From Ectocarpus siliculosus (Eukaryota > Sar > Phaeophyceae > Ectocarpales > Ectocarpaceae), in NCBI GenBank assembly GCA_000310025.1, contig FN649755.1:2110353-2163760 (forward strand): a stretch of DNA of 53,408 bases. The letters are read 5' to 3'. Each line of letters begins with the position of its first letter. The stretch's first letter is position 1. A program made the position numbers and the translations under genes. This document shows positions 44,284-53,408 of the stretch, one piece after another. Below the pieces are notes generated by a model that did not search any database, was not told the DNA's origin, and saw only the letters and a program-made list of their open reading frames with translations.

Positions 44284-46658
44284 GCGCATCGGCCGTCGTC
44301 TCTGACGTCGGAACATTGGACACAACCATCCCCACCACCACTGGAGGCAGAGGAGTCCACGTGGGGGGCACCGCGCAGAGAAAATGGTGGAGTGGATGGG
44401 GGTGCAGCATCCACCAGAGGGGGCCGATCCGGAGAGCAAGCAGGACGAAACCGAGAGGAAGCAGTAGAGGGACCGCTGGCGGGAAAACGTGTGGAGGAAA
44501 TCGCACGGAATATGAGGGGTGAGGCTCACTGGGGCTTCTCCCATTAGTCCTCTTACCCACCCCAGGCCGGTTGCTCCGTCCGCAAATATGTGCTTGCCCT
44601 GCTACACGCCGTCTCTTCCTCCCCCCCCCTATATCGGTTTCACCCGTTCGATCCCATTCTCGTTACATGTTGTATCCCTCCGGCAGCCCCAGGCAGGAAA
44701 ACATCAACACCCCGCGCCCACCGCTCGTCCTACAGTAGAACCCCTTCCCCTCCATGTAGTTCGCTCTCTTTCCTGGTGTATCTCACCCCTTGATTTCCCC
44801 TTTTCCTTCTCCTTCGAGTTCTGATGGTGACCTTGATAACCATTTTCGTCCCCGCCCAACTCTCAGCCCACCCGGTCAAACGGTCTAACCGCCAACGCTT
44901 GCGAAACAGGCGTACAACCCCCCCTTCACCGTCCCCATCCAAACAGCAACGGCAGAGGCCTCCCACGACCCGTCCGACCCCGCATCCGTGTATGTAGACC
45001 TTCTCGTCAACGGGGACCCCGCCCCGTTCGTGTTCCGCATCCCTCCCAAGAAGGCGCCCCACCGGCAGCCGCGATTATCCGACGGCGGCGTTTCTGAACT
45101 GCAAGGAGAGACGGGAGAACAACAACAAGGGAGGGAAGGGGAGGAGGAGGAGTGGGGTTTGGAAGATGAGTGGGAGGAGGAGGAGGAAAATATGAAGGAG
45201 GCGATCGTGGCGGTGGCGGCAGCGTGGTGCCGAGAGTTCGGGGCCAACCGACCCGAAGACATGGCTTTCGTGGAGGCCGAGGTCGAGAAGGCCGTTGAGT
45301 CGGCCGCGGCGGCGGCGGCGGCGGCGTCAGCAGCGGTAAGGCCAACGGTGGCGACGGTCGGCGTCAACGGAAGGCAGCATACCCCGACGGCAGCTTCGGG
45401 GGCTCGCGAAGAAAGACATTCGGCAACAGTATCCGGTGCCCGGGAGCTGCTGCAGAGGAAAGAGTCGGAGTTGTCGGACAAGGGCGGCGTGCGGCCGAAG
45501 CGAAGCGATCGCGAGGACAGCAGCAGCTGCAGGAGGACGAAGAGGGGAACGGCAGGGGAGCGCTTGACGCTATCATCCGTGCTTGCGCCCGACGTGAAGA
45601 AGGGCAAGAGCATCTTCTGGGTGAAGGAATTCGGTGTACACAGCATGTCATATGCTTACCTTCGTTGTCGCGCATTCTCGGTCTTGTAGTTGTGAAGCAT
45701 TCTCGATTGTGTAGCCACACGATAAAGGTCGTCCGTGTCCCCGTCCCTTCTTGAGAGGTCGTATCCCCGAAACCAAGAGCAAACATGCCCCGCTAACCCC
45801 CGCACGCAACGGTGATGAACAAATCGCGTGCAGGTGGATCCCAGTCTTCCGGAGGCATACGTGACGGCAGGCTCCTCCGCGCTCGAAATTTCGGAGCGTT
45901 TTCGCCGGACACACAACCTAGGGCCGTCGCAGGTTCCCCTGGTGCGGACACGATGTGACCTGACGCTCCGAACATCTATTCATGAATCTGTTCAGACCTT
46001 GGTTGTTGTTTTTCTCGCCTCGTCTGTTCAACACCTTTGAAGTTTGCCGTGGTGTTGTCCTCCGACTCCTCTTAACTGCGTTCTATTTGTTGCGGTTCTC
46101 ACCGAGTACATACATCGAAATGAGATACCGCGAAGAGAGAACCGACAACGTCAACAGCCACGGCAACACTACCACCACCACCACCACGCACGATCTCGAA
46201 CAACGCTTTATTCTCCACCTGGCGGCATCTTATGAAAAGGTGGCATGGAAGCTGCTTGACGCGTACCCGGCGCAGATGGAGGCTGCCAGGAGGGACGGAA
46301 CGATGCTACCGGCTAGGGTAACGCTGCGCCGCGCAGCCTGCAAACGAGAGGTGCAGGCAAGGAGACGCCACACCTGCGGCAAAACGTTTACATAGAAAAT
46401 ATAGTATTGAAAAGCGGCGAAAACCGTCGACAATACTGTACTGGTGTTTTTGGGGGAATTTCTTGGGAACTCTGAGTGGGAACTGAACGGCACTAGAATC
46501 TCGACGTTCTTTCACTTCAATCAAGCACCGTTCGTTGTCGTGGGATAGCGTCCTCTCTCGTGCAGACCGCGAGCTCGAGGAAAGCGTGGGTACGGTACGC
46601 GGTCAGTTGGTGGATACTAAAAAGCTCCACGCTGGCCGTCCCCGCTCCCGTCCTAGCG
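44284..46658 (+). pseudogene. Truncated duplicate of the 5' half of gene A
   Basis: Parallels 8056-10448 along its whole length, introns included, with roughly nine bases in ten identical by eye. It starts inside the first seen exon of gene A (at the GCATCGGCCGTCGTC landmark) and stops 45 bp before the membrane-helix exon, so both ends are missing. Equivalent exons: to 44518, 44947-45626, and one from 45834. Exon 44947-45626 keeps the length of its counterpart (680 bases) and an open frame (VYVDLLVNGDPAPFVFRIPP, AAWCREFGANRPEDMAFVE), but the donor after GTGAAG is GA instead of GT (45627-45628). A GCG microsatellite has expanded at about 45303-45327. Probably non-functional. Confidence 0.8.
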
Positions 46659-47064
46659 TCTCGATGTCAACCCCCAAGCACTCTTGGCTGTCTCCCTTCG
46701 TCAATTTCACCCGGAAATGTTCATGCTCTCTGCCTACTTCTCCCCTTGCTAGGCAGTGCAGTCCCTCCCTGTCACAACAGTTCTTGAACTCCATCCTCGT
46801 CATGTCCCTTGGAATCCCAAACAGCAGCAGCTCCAACCTGTCTCCCTTCCACAGTTTCTGCTTCCATCCTCCCTTCATCACCATCCTCATGATCTCTACA
46901 GCAACTGGACCGTGGCCACTTGTTTTTCGTGTTTTTTCAGGAACAGGGGGGCGACAAAAATAACAACATTCGCAACGTCCGCGTGGGTTACGTCTACATT
47001 TTCGTGCTCCTCTGTCGTCCCGGTGACATGTTCTTGGGGGCGGGGGGGTGTTCGTATTGACCAA
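46659..47064 (-). other. Foreign sequence at the duplication breakpoint, possible transposon ORF fragment
   Basis: Directly at the breakpoint a minus-strand frame begins that is not in gene A. It includes GWKQKLWKGDRLELLLFGIP, EFKNCCDREGLHCLARGEVG and HFRVKLTKGDSQECLGVDIE. Composition and the highly charged style recall accessory ORFs of retroelements, but the family is not recognised. It is cut off by the junction at 46658. Confidence 0.35.
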
Positions 47065-48311
47065 GGCCTTCTCGAAATGTTATTCGGGAACACGAGCGGA
47101 CTGTGTGGCACAGGTTGATTGAAATCAATTCCACGGAACTTCACGGATAGTCGATCGGGTGCCACCGAGGCCCAAAGTGCTCCTCGGCGCGGCCCACATT
47201 CAACCGACGTCCACTGAGTTCGATGAGAATGTACTTTTGTCGGATGCTCTGCAGGTCACTGAACACTCGACCACTACAGTTAACAGAACATCGTGTGGAG
47301 TAAGGGGTATTTATTTGAACGTTTCATAATCTGGTCGTGGAGTGGTATCACCTACGAACGGGAACTGAGACGAGCGACGCCACGCTCTCCTGGACTTCCA
47401 GCTAAGCATCTACTGTAGGACGGCGAATCATGACCGTTCGTCTGCACTCGATCACGTACATCGAAGGTGATTGAAATCACGCTGTAGTCAATCGCATTGA
47501 ACAATGTGAATAGTCAAAGCTCATTTTTATATTTCTTCTTCCCGAGAGGAAGAATATTGGCGGCTGCTCCTGTGGAGGCGAGAGCCTTGATGTTGAGAAA
47601 CAGACGCACGCTCAAACTTTCGCGAAAAACAAGAAAAATGGCTGAGCACCTTATCGGTGGATCCTCACCCTAAACTCTTTGTAACGAACACTGTACAACA
47701 ACCTGTGCTCGACAGCAGTGGGGACGAAATAAGAAACTGACTTGACCCGATTTTCACGTTTTTATCTCCGGGGCAGTACTGCTGAAACAAGATTCCAAGA
47801 AATGTGCTCTGTAGAGTTTGTAAGTTCCGGCGGTGTTCGAGGAAGGAAGTGTCACAGAACTTACAGAAGTTCCGGTTCCGTTTTCCGAAAGCATCACGGA
47901 ACTCGACAGAACATTCAGAAGCTCCGGATTCGAATTCGGAAGCGTCACGGAACTCACAGAAGGCGTGTCGGACATGGGTAGATTCCCAGTAGAATTCCCC
48001 CTCGATGTCCTTTTGTATGCACCCGACAGATCACAGCCTTGCAAGGTTCCTTTTACGCGTAGATTGCTACGGTTGTGGCTCATCGTAGCAAAAACAGAGT
48101 CCGAACCGCTGCTGGTCGTGCGATCTTCTTTCCGGAACACAAAAAAAAAAATGGTGCAGAAAAACGCGTGCGCGTCGTAAGCCAGGCGCGCATGCTTTTC
48201 TTTGCTTCGACGATTCGTGTCCGCAACTCTCGCGAAACATTCATCCTGCCCCCCTCCTGTAAGGCTCTTGCCAACAGACTCAGAGAACCTTCAGCACCAA
48301 AAACGGATTTT
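47065..48311. other. 1.2 kb without a recognised gene
   Basis: Mostly AT-richer DNA with no coding signal. At 47833-47985 the plus strand repeats a short motif, giving GSVTELTEVPVPFSESITEL and again GSVTELTEGV in one frame. This is a small internal repeat of about 100 bases whose protein status is uncertain. Confidence 0.4.
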
Positions 48312-51209
48312 TCAGTAGGAACCGTTCTTCTCATGGTGCAGGGCCCACAGAAGCTTCAGGAGCAGGATCCCGACCTCGTCCGGAGGACCCGGCATGCAGA
48401 AGTGCGGGTCGTCTTCTACCGTTCGCTCCACCACCTTCCTCGTCAGCCTGTGGAGGCCCTGGACCATGTCGACCACGCGGACGAACTTTGCGCCGGACCC
48501 CGGAAAGTCGGTCTCCCTCTGCGGGGAGTTCCAGCGCTGAGGGTCCCCTTTCCCCTCGTACGTGCTGAGCCAGAAGAAGGGCACCTACGAGCGACGGGGC
48601 AAAGAAGGCCAGCGTTGGAGAGGAGGAAGGGAGGGGCGCAACCGCAAAAATCAATCTGGCTGGGAGGAGCGGTGCGTCGCAGAATACAATCAGGCCTAAC
48701 TTAGCCAAAATCGAAACTTGCGAACTTGGTGATACGAACAAGTGCTCAATCAAGGTGCCAAGGACGAACGTTGTAGCATAGAATCGCTATTTGATTTACC
48801 TCGCCGAGGAATAAGAATAAGAGAGCCTAGGGCTAAGCAATAGGATCTCTGGGGGGGGGCTGCTGCGTACTGAAAAGCGGGAAAAAAGTGTCAACAAACC
48901 ACAACAGAAGTGTCTCGACACAGACACCGCACGCATGTTGATGCTGTCCCACTCGACATCGCGCTTGCCGTACGGTGCTCCACTATCCCGGTGGCAAAGT
49001 AAAGACGGCACACGTCCAACTCGAGGTGTTCGAGAGGAGTCGGAGGGGAGTTGGGCGCACCAATTGCAAAACATTGAACCACATTGGCCACCAGTTTGCT
49101 CCACCGGGGCGTACGTAAGACGTACGGAGGTGGTGTTGGAGGAGCTCAGGTGGCGACCCCTGCCACCTGGGGTATTGAGAAATCACTCCCACATAAACAG
49201 TGAAATACACCGCGGGTTGTGGTTCCCGCGTACCAGAACAGGCTAGAGAATGATAACATAAAATTAATCAGACCATGTCGTACCTGGCTTGAAACGTGAC
49301 AACTCACAGACTTGGAAGCGCGCAGTCCAAAACGCCAGCATTGCGCCCCGGTGCAGCATCTATAGCCTAGATCCTCTTACCAAGTTCCAAAATTGCCGCG
49401 AACTAAGGCTACAAGAACAAAAATTAACGATCCGAGAAGCCATCAACGACACTACCACCACAATATTTCGACATCCTGATATATCCAAATTACGCTTCAC
49501 AGAAGCGGACACGAGTCAGTGCAGAGCACACCCACCCCGGCGGCCTGAAGCTCAAACGCAGCGTCCAGCACCGCGTCCGCCTCGACACTCGGCTTGTTCC
49601 CCGGGTTCGCGAAGACGGCGGTGTAGTAGGAGAAGTCCTCTTTGTCGTGCGGCGCCAGGGCGTCCGTAATGCGCTTGTCTTCGTCGCGGTTGGCGAAGTA
49701 GAAGTGCACGACGGCCCCGTTGGAGAAGAAAAACTCACCGTGGTCGTCGTCGCACCTGAGGGTTTCCACCACCGAGCGGTACAAACCCGACCAGACCACA
49801 AACCCCAAGTTGGACACAACCCATGGTAGCATCGTGGGTGGGCCAAAGTAGTCGTATCTTGAAAAAATACTAGTGAACAAGGGCTGTTGAAACCTAAATT
49901 CGTTCAAAATCGAACAATGTAAATAGAAGGACAAACGCACACATACAAACAGAAAATTTCTCACAAGAACAATGAGATGTCCCATCATAACAATGAAATA
50001 AAGTGTTTTCTCGGCTAAGCGCTTGTCATGGCTTCAGCCATACCCCCGCCAAAGGCGAAACACCCGCTAACGCTACTCAAGAGTTCTTGGAGAAAGGCGA
50101 AGCCTTGTAGCGTCTTCTCGTGGCCATCGCCATATTTACACCCAGTTGAAAGCGACTACCAAGCACAACCAAGCACCAACTTTTGCAAGAGTCCAACAAT
50201 GTGCGATGACAAATGCATGCGAAGGACCCCAAAGCACCAACAACCTTTTGCAAGAGTACAATGAGGAACACCATTGCATGCAACGCACAGCAAACCCCAA
50301 CCACCCACCCTTCGCACGAATCACGCAATGTGCGGTGACCACTGCATGCGAAGGACCACAAAGCATCAACAACCTTGGAAAAGAGTCCCAACGGCATGCG
50401 GCGAAGAACGGTTGAACGCGAAGGCCGAATCTACCACCACCAAACGTATTGCCAGAAACAGACAAATGCGGCGAAGAAGCCTTGCACCACTAAAACCGCC
50501 GGGACGACGGGTCGCCGCTGCTGCTACTTCGCTCCTTCTCTACTGCGGGCGTTGTCGGTACCACCGCCACGAGCGGAACCCGGCGTTTTTCTCGCGTTGT
50601 ACAGTAATCGCATTGCCTACCACCAACAACGACGTATCTCTCCTGAGAAAACGCCTGACTGGCTGCGCAAAAAGCCACTGCGGAGAAAGGCGGGGCGACA
50701 ACAACCCGTACCACCTCCTTCGCACGGACAGAACGTGTCTCTAACCCATCTTCCTCAAGGGCCCCACACCTAACAGTACCGTAAGCGCGACGTAGGGCTA
50801 CCACACCCCCTGGACCAAGTTTCAAAACCCGATTTCTCTACAGCACACATGGTGACGGTGCCACAAGAATGGTGGTGTGGAAACCGTCTCGTCGAGAGCT
50901 TTCCGAAAAAGGCATCGTCTGACTTTCAAAAACCCTCTTTGTCGTGGATTTCGAGCTTTTAAATTCGGTACAGTGGCGCGGGCGGTGTCGTATGTTATCA
51001 CCTACGGTGCTACCCACCCACCTGCACGCCTCGTCGCCATCATCGTCGCCACCACCACCCCCGATACAACCCGAGTTCAGCAGCGTGTCCTTGAACAAGG
51101 TCCCGACGGAGCAGGCGCGGCACGGAGTGTCGCCAGGCACCTCGAGGTAGGCCGTGTCGGTGGCGTTGGTGGCGGACACGAACCGCAACTTCTTCGACAC
51201 GACGTCATT
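48312..51209 (-). CDS. Unrecognised gene, last three exons
   Basis: Exons on the minus strand: 51209-51022, 49857-49536 and 48584-48312, with TTTTCCAG, TTTTTTCAAG and CTCGTAG acceptors and GTGGGT donors; phases 2 and 0 match across both introns. Exon one: SKKLRFVSATNATDTAYLEV, then PCRACSVGTLFKDTLL and a Gly/Asp-rich tail. Exon two: YDYFGPPTMLPWVVSNLGFV, later GAVVHFYFANRDEDKRI. Exon three: VPFFWLSTYEGKGDPQRWNS, then FVRVVDMVQGLHRLTRKVVE and DPHFCMPGPPDEVGILLLKL before the stop (48312-48314). Well-ordered globular sequence; no membrane helix is certain. The 5' exons were not found. Family and function unknown. Confidence 0.6.
50189..50387 (+). repeat. Intronic direct repeat (~65 bp, two copies)
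   Basis: CAATGTGCGATGACAAATGC then ATGCGAAGGACCCCAAAGCA (50197-) recurs with few changes at about 50326 (CAATGTGCGGTGACCACTGC...). Lies in the intron 49858-51021 of the minus-strand gene. Confidence 0.7.
50797..51005 (+). repeat. Dispersed repeat, copy 2
   Basis: Diverged partner of 3767-3995 in the same orientation: CACACCCCCTGGACC, GACGGTGCC, CTTTCCGAAAA, CGTCGTGGA and CCTACGGT occur in the same order. It ends just outside exon 51022-51209. Confidence 0.5.
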
Positions 51210-51700
51210 CTGGAAAAGGCACAGAATTGCCTCGAGCGTCTTCGGGAGCAGCGGCAGATATTTCGGAGATTTCGGAGATTAGGGAGACCAAGACCGCCAA
51301 AGAACGGAGAGTTAGCAGCAGCTTCTTCGACGTATGAGTCGTTGAGCGCGCCTTCGGGAGCACCAACAGCAGGAGCAGAGATTTCGGAGATTGCCGCAGG
51401 CGCGGGGAGTGGAAGATCAAGACCATCAAAGAGCAAAGGACTCAGGGGCACGTGGTAAATGGGATCCAACCGCAACTTCTTCTGAAACAGGCACAGTACA
51501 GCCCTCGAGCGCCGTCGGGAGAGCAGTCAGCGGCGGAGATTTCGGAGAATGAAGCAGGCGCGGGGAGGGGAAGATTAAGACCGCCGAACAACGAAGGGTT
51601 TGGGGGAACGTGCGGTAAATGGGGTCGAACCGCAACTTCTTCGGCGAGTAAGTCTTTCTGGAAAAATGTACAGGCAGTAAAGCCCCGACCGCTTGCGGAA
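51184..51700 (+). repeat. Diverged tandem units around an exon start
   Basis: Three units share AACCGCAACTTCTTC (about 51181, 51469 and 51628), GATTTCGGAGA (several copies, 51258-51545) and AAGACC(G/A)(C/T)C(A/G)AA (51291, 51421, 51577). The first unit includes the acceptor side of exon 51022-51209, so partial exon copies appear to have been duplicated upstream of the gene. Confidence 0.6.
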
Positions 51701-52225
51701 GCAGCAGAAAAAATTACAGGCGCGGGCCCCCGAGGATCGAAGCCAGCGATGATCGCACACGGTTAGGGGTCCGTGTCATGGATGGGGTGGAGAAGAACAA
51801 CGCCTCGGCAAAAGAACAAATGGCTGTCATAGATGGGGTCAAGGGCCGTGGGACTCGCGATGACGATATGCTTACTTATGTCGCGACGTCAATAAATAGT
51901 CCGCACACGACAGCAATCAAAGCAGGGCACACAAGCGCAAGCAGCGCGGAAAAGTAGGGGCGACCGCTCTGGTTGTGAAACGACGCTTGAGCGCCGACGA
52001 AGCGTACGTTATCGAGCGACGCTTCGCCTGCTTACGGCCAGCCCCGTGACAACGTACGGAAATTTCTCGCTTTCCATGGAAAAGGGGGGTCAACACACAG
52101 GGCTAAAGTCTTCCGTGCGATCAGCCCAGTTATTTAGGAAGTATACGCACAATCACAGAAGCAAGGCTGCATTACCCGTTCGATACAAAACAGTTAAGCA
52201 AGGCGGACAATATAGGTACGGCAGC
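51701..52225. other. Intergenic, nothing recognised
   Basis: No gene-like frame. Contains a small GACGCTT...AAGCGTAC/GACGCTTCG repeat cluster (51987-52030). Confidence 0.4.
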
Positions 52226-53408
52226 GGGGGGTGTACTTATAGCCGTGCATGCCGCAGTCGTTAGACCGCTGACCTCGCAACCCTACAAAGCGGGAAGCAC
52301 GCCGGATTCTCACCGGACCAGGCTCTCACATCACCAAGCGCTAAGCACCGTGAGGTATTCGGCGAGTCGCATGAAGGGTGCGCTGCATTCTGCTAAGGAT
52401 GTTCGGCATCTTGTGCTTACTTCCTTGCGTACGGATGACAGCTGCGTGTGACTTAATTTATTTTCTGGTGCTTTCACTTCCAGAGACAGTTATAAGAATT
52501 GTATAACTGCCTCGAGGGCGGTTGACCAATTTAGCACACGTGGTGCGACTATCCCCCTTGGGCGGAGTGAGGGTTCTCGACCCCGCACAACATAATCTAC
52601 TCGACCACCATTGTGGTCACCGCCAAAAAATAAAAAATACAACTACAAAAGCCGTAACCTGGTTGCCGAGCTCACGAAGTGATCGGCTTGTTTTACAACG
52701 TCGTTGCCAATCGACGAAAAACCCAACCCCGATGGTAAACACCGAGCAGCAGCGGGGGGGGGGGTGTACTCATAGTCGTGCATGCCGTAGTCGTTTGACC
52801 ATTGACCTCGCATCCCTACAAAGCCGGGACGGAGCACGCCGGGTTCTCACCGGACCAGGCTCTCACATCACCAAGCGCGAAGCGCCGTGAGGTATTTGGC
52901 GAGTCGCATGAAGGGTGAGCTGCATCCTGCTAAGGGTGTTCGGCATCTTGTGCTTACTTCCTTGCGTACGGATGACAGCTACGTATGACTTAATTTATTT
53001 TCTGGTGCTTTCACTTCCAGAGACAGTTGTAAGCACTGTGTAACTGCCTCGAGGAAGCTTGACCATTTTAACACAACGTGGTGCGATCATCCCCCGTTGC
53101 GCGGAGTGAGGTTTCTCGACCCCGCACAACATGATCTACTCGACCACCATTATGGTTACCGCCAAAAAAAAAACGAGGTAAAAAAAAAAAACGGTAACCT
53201 GGTTGCCGAGTTCACGAAGTGAATTGGCTTGTTTTACAACGTCGTTGCCAAGCGACGAAAACCCAATCCCGATGGCAAACACCGAGTGGGGGGCTTGTCT
53301 TACAACGTCGTTGCCAAGCGACGAAAACCCAAACCCCGATGGCAAACACCGGGGGGGGCGGCTTGTTTTACAACGTCGTTGCCAAGCGACGAAAACCCAA
53401 CCCCGATG
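52226..53408 (-). mobile_element. Head-to-tail array of SINE-like units with minisatellite
   Basis: Two units of about 530 bp (roughly 52226-52755 and 52766-53290) lie in direct repeat, inverted relative to the intronic copy 30994-31610. In element orientation each ends with GTCGTGCATGCCGTAGTC (plus-strand reading) and a C run; plus-strand G runs at 52226-52232 and 52756-52765 mark the tails. The 5' side holds ~66 bp minisatellite units (GGCTTGTTTTACAACGTCGT... ending CAAACACCG), one in unit 1 and three at 53225-53408 running off the window edge. An inverted GGTTACCG/CGGTAACC pair with A runs lies inside each unit. No ORF is conserved between units. Confidence 0.82.

Noticed and set aside
52226-53408. 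CRISPR-like array
   Set aside because: Units are long, contain internal minisatellites and poly(C) tails, have no spacer structure, and the genome is eukaryotic.

Overview
The window looks like nuclear DNA of a multicellular stramenopile, most likely a brown alga (Ectocarpus- or kelp-like). The signs are: genes of many short exons (50-240 bp) split by 300-1300 bp GT-AG introns; WSC carbohydrate-binding domains and Pro/Thr linkers on a secreted protein; an Arp2/3 subunit gene; very many G/C homopolymers; and a high load of LTR, LINE and SINE-like elements. No rRNA, tRNA, CRISPR or prokaryotic operon structure was seen. Gene models below were assembled by hand from reading frame, splice sites and phase.

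Layout. 54-2193 (-): a 5'-truncated non-LTR retrotransposon with reverse transcriptase, broken by one shift in a G/C run. 2662-3289 (-): two middle exons of ARPC3; its C-terminal exons would lie beyond the left edge, so the LINE probably sits in an ARPC3 intron. 3290-7910: no recognised gene, several repeats. 7911-17738 (+): a large unrecognised gene ('gene A') with repeated FC..HG-type modules, a membrane helix and a basic region. Its 5.5 kb intron holds a complete 4.4 kb LTR element (11729-16134) that carries gag only. 18613-26852: about 8 kb of mostly non-coding DNA with palindrome arrays and hairpins.

26853-41206 (+) is the centrepiece: a roughly 28-exon gene for a secreted subtilisin-like protease of about 1000 residues. 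Order: signal peptide, propeptide ending in an RTRR site, catalytic domain, Pro/Thr linkers, three WSC domains. The catalytic Asp, Ser and oxyanion Asn are recognisable, but the position expected to hold His reads as Glu (VDEG). One intron holds a 617 bp SINE-like element with a 10 bp target duplication.

44284-46658 (+) is a truncated second copy of the 5' half of gene A, with a lost splice donor. 48312-51209 (-) is an unrecognised gene whose last three exons are clear. 52226-53408 is a head-to-tail array of the SINE-like element found in the protease intron. Its tail matches the 3' end of the LINE at the left edge, which suggests an autonomous/non-autonomous pair ending in poly(C) rather than poly(A).

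The protease-WSC protein is predicted to act in the cell wall or extracellular matrix: the WSC domains would hold it on polysaccharide while the N-terminal domain cuts, or merely binds, protein. The other genes share no visible pathway with it.
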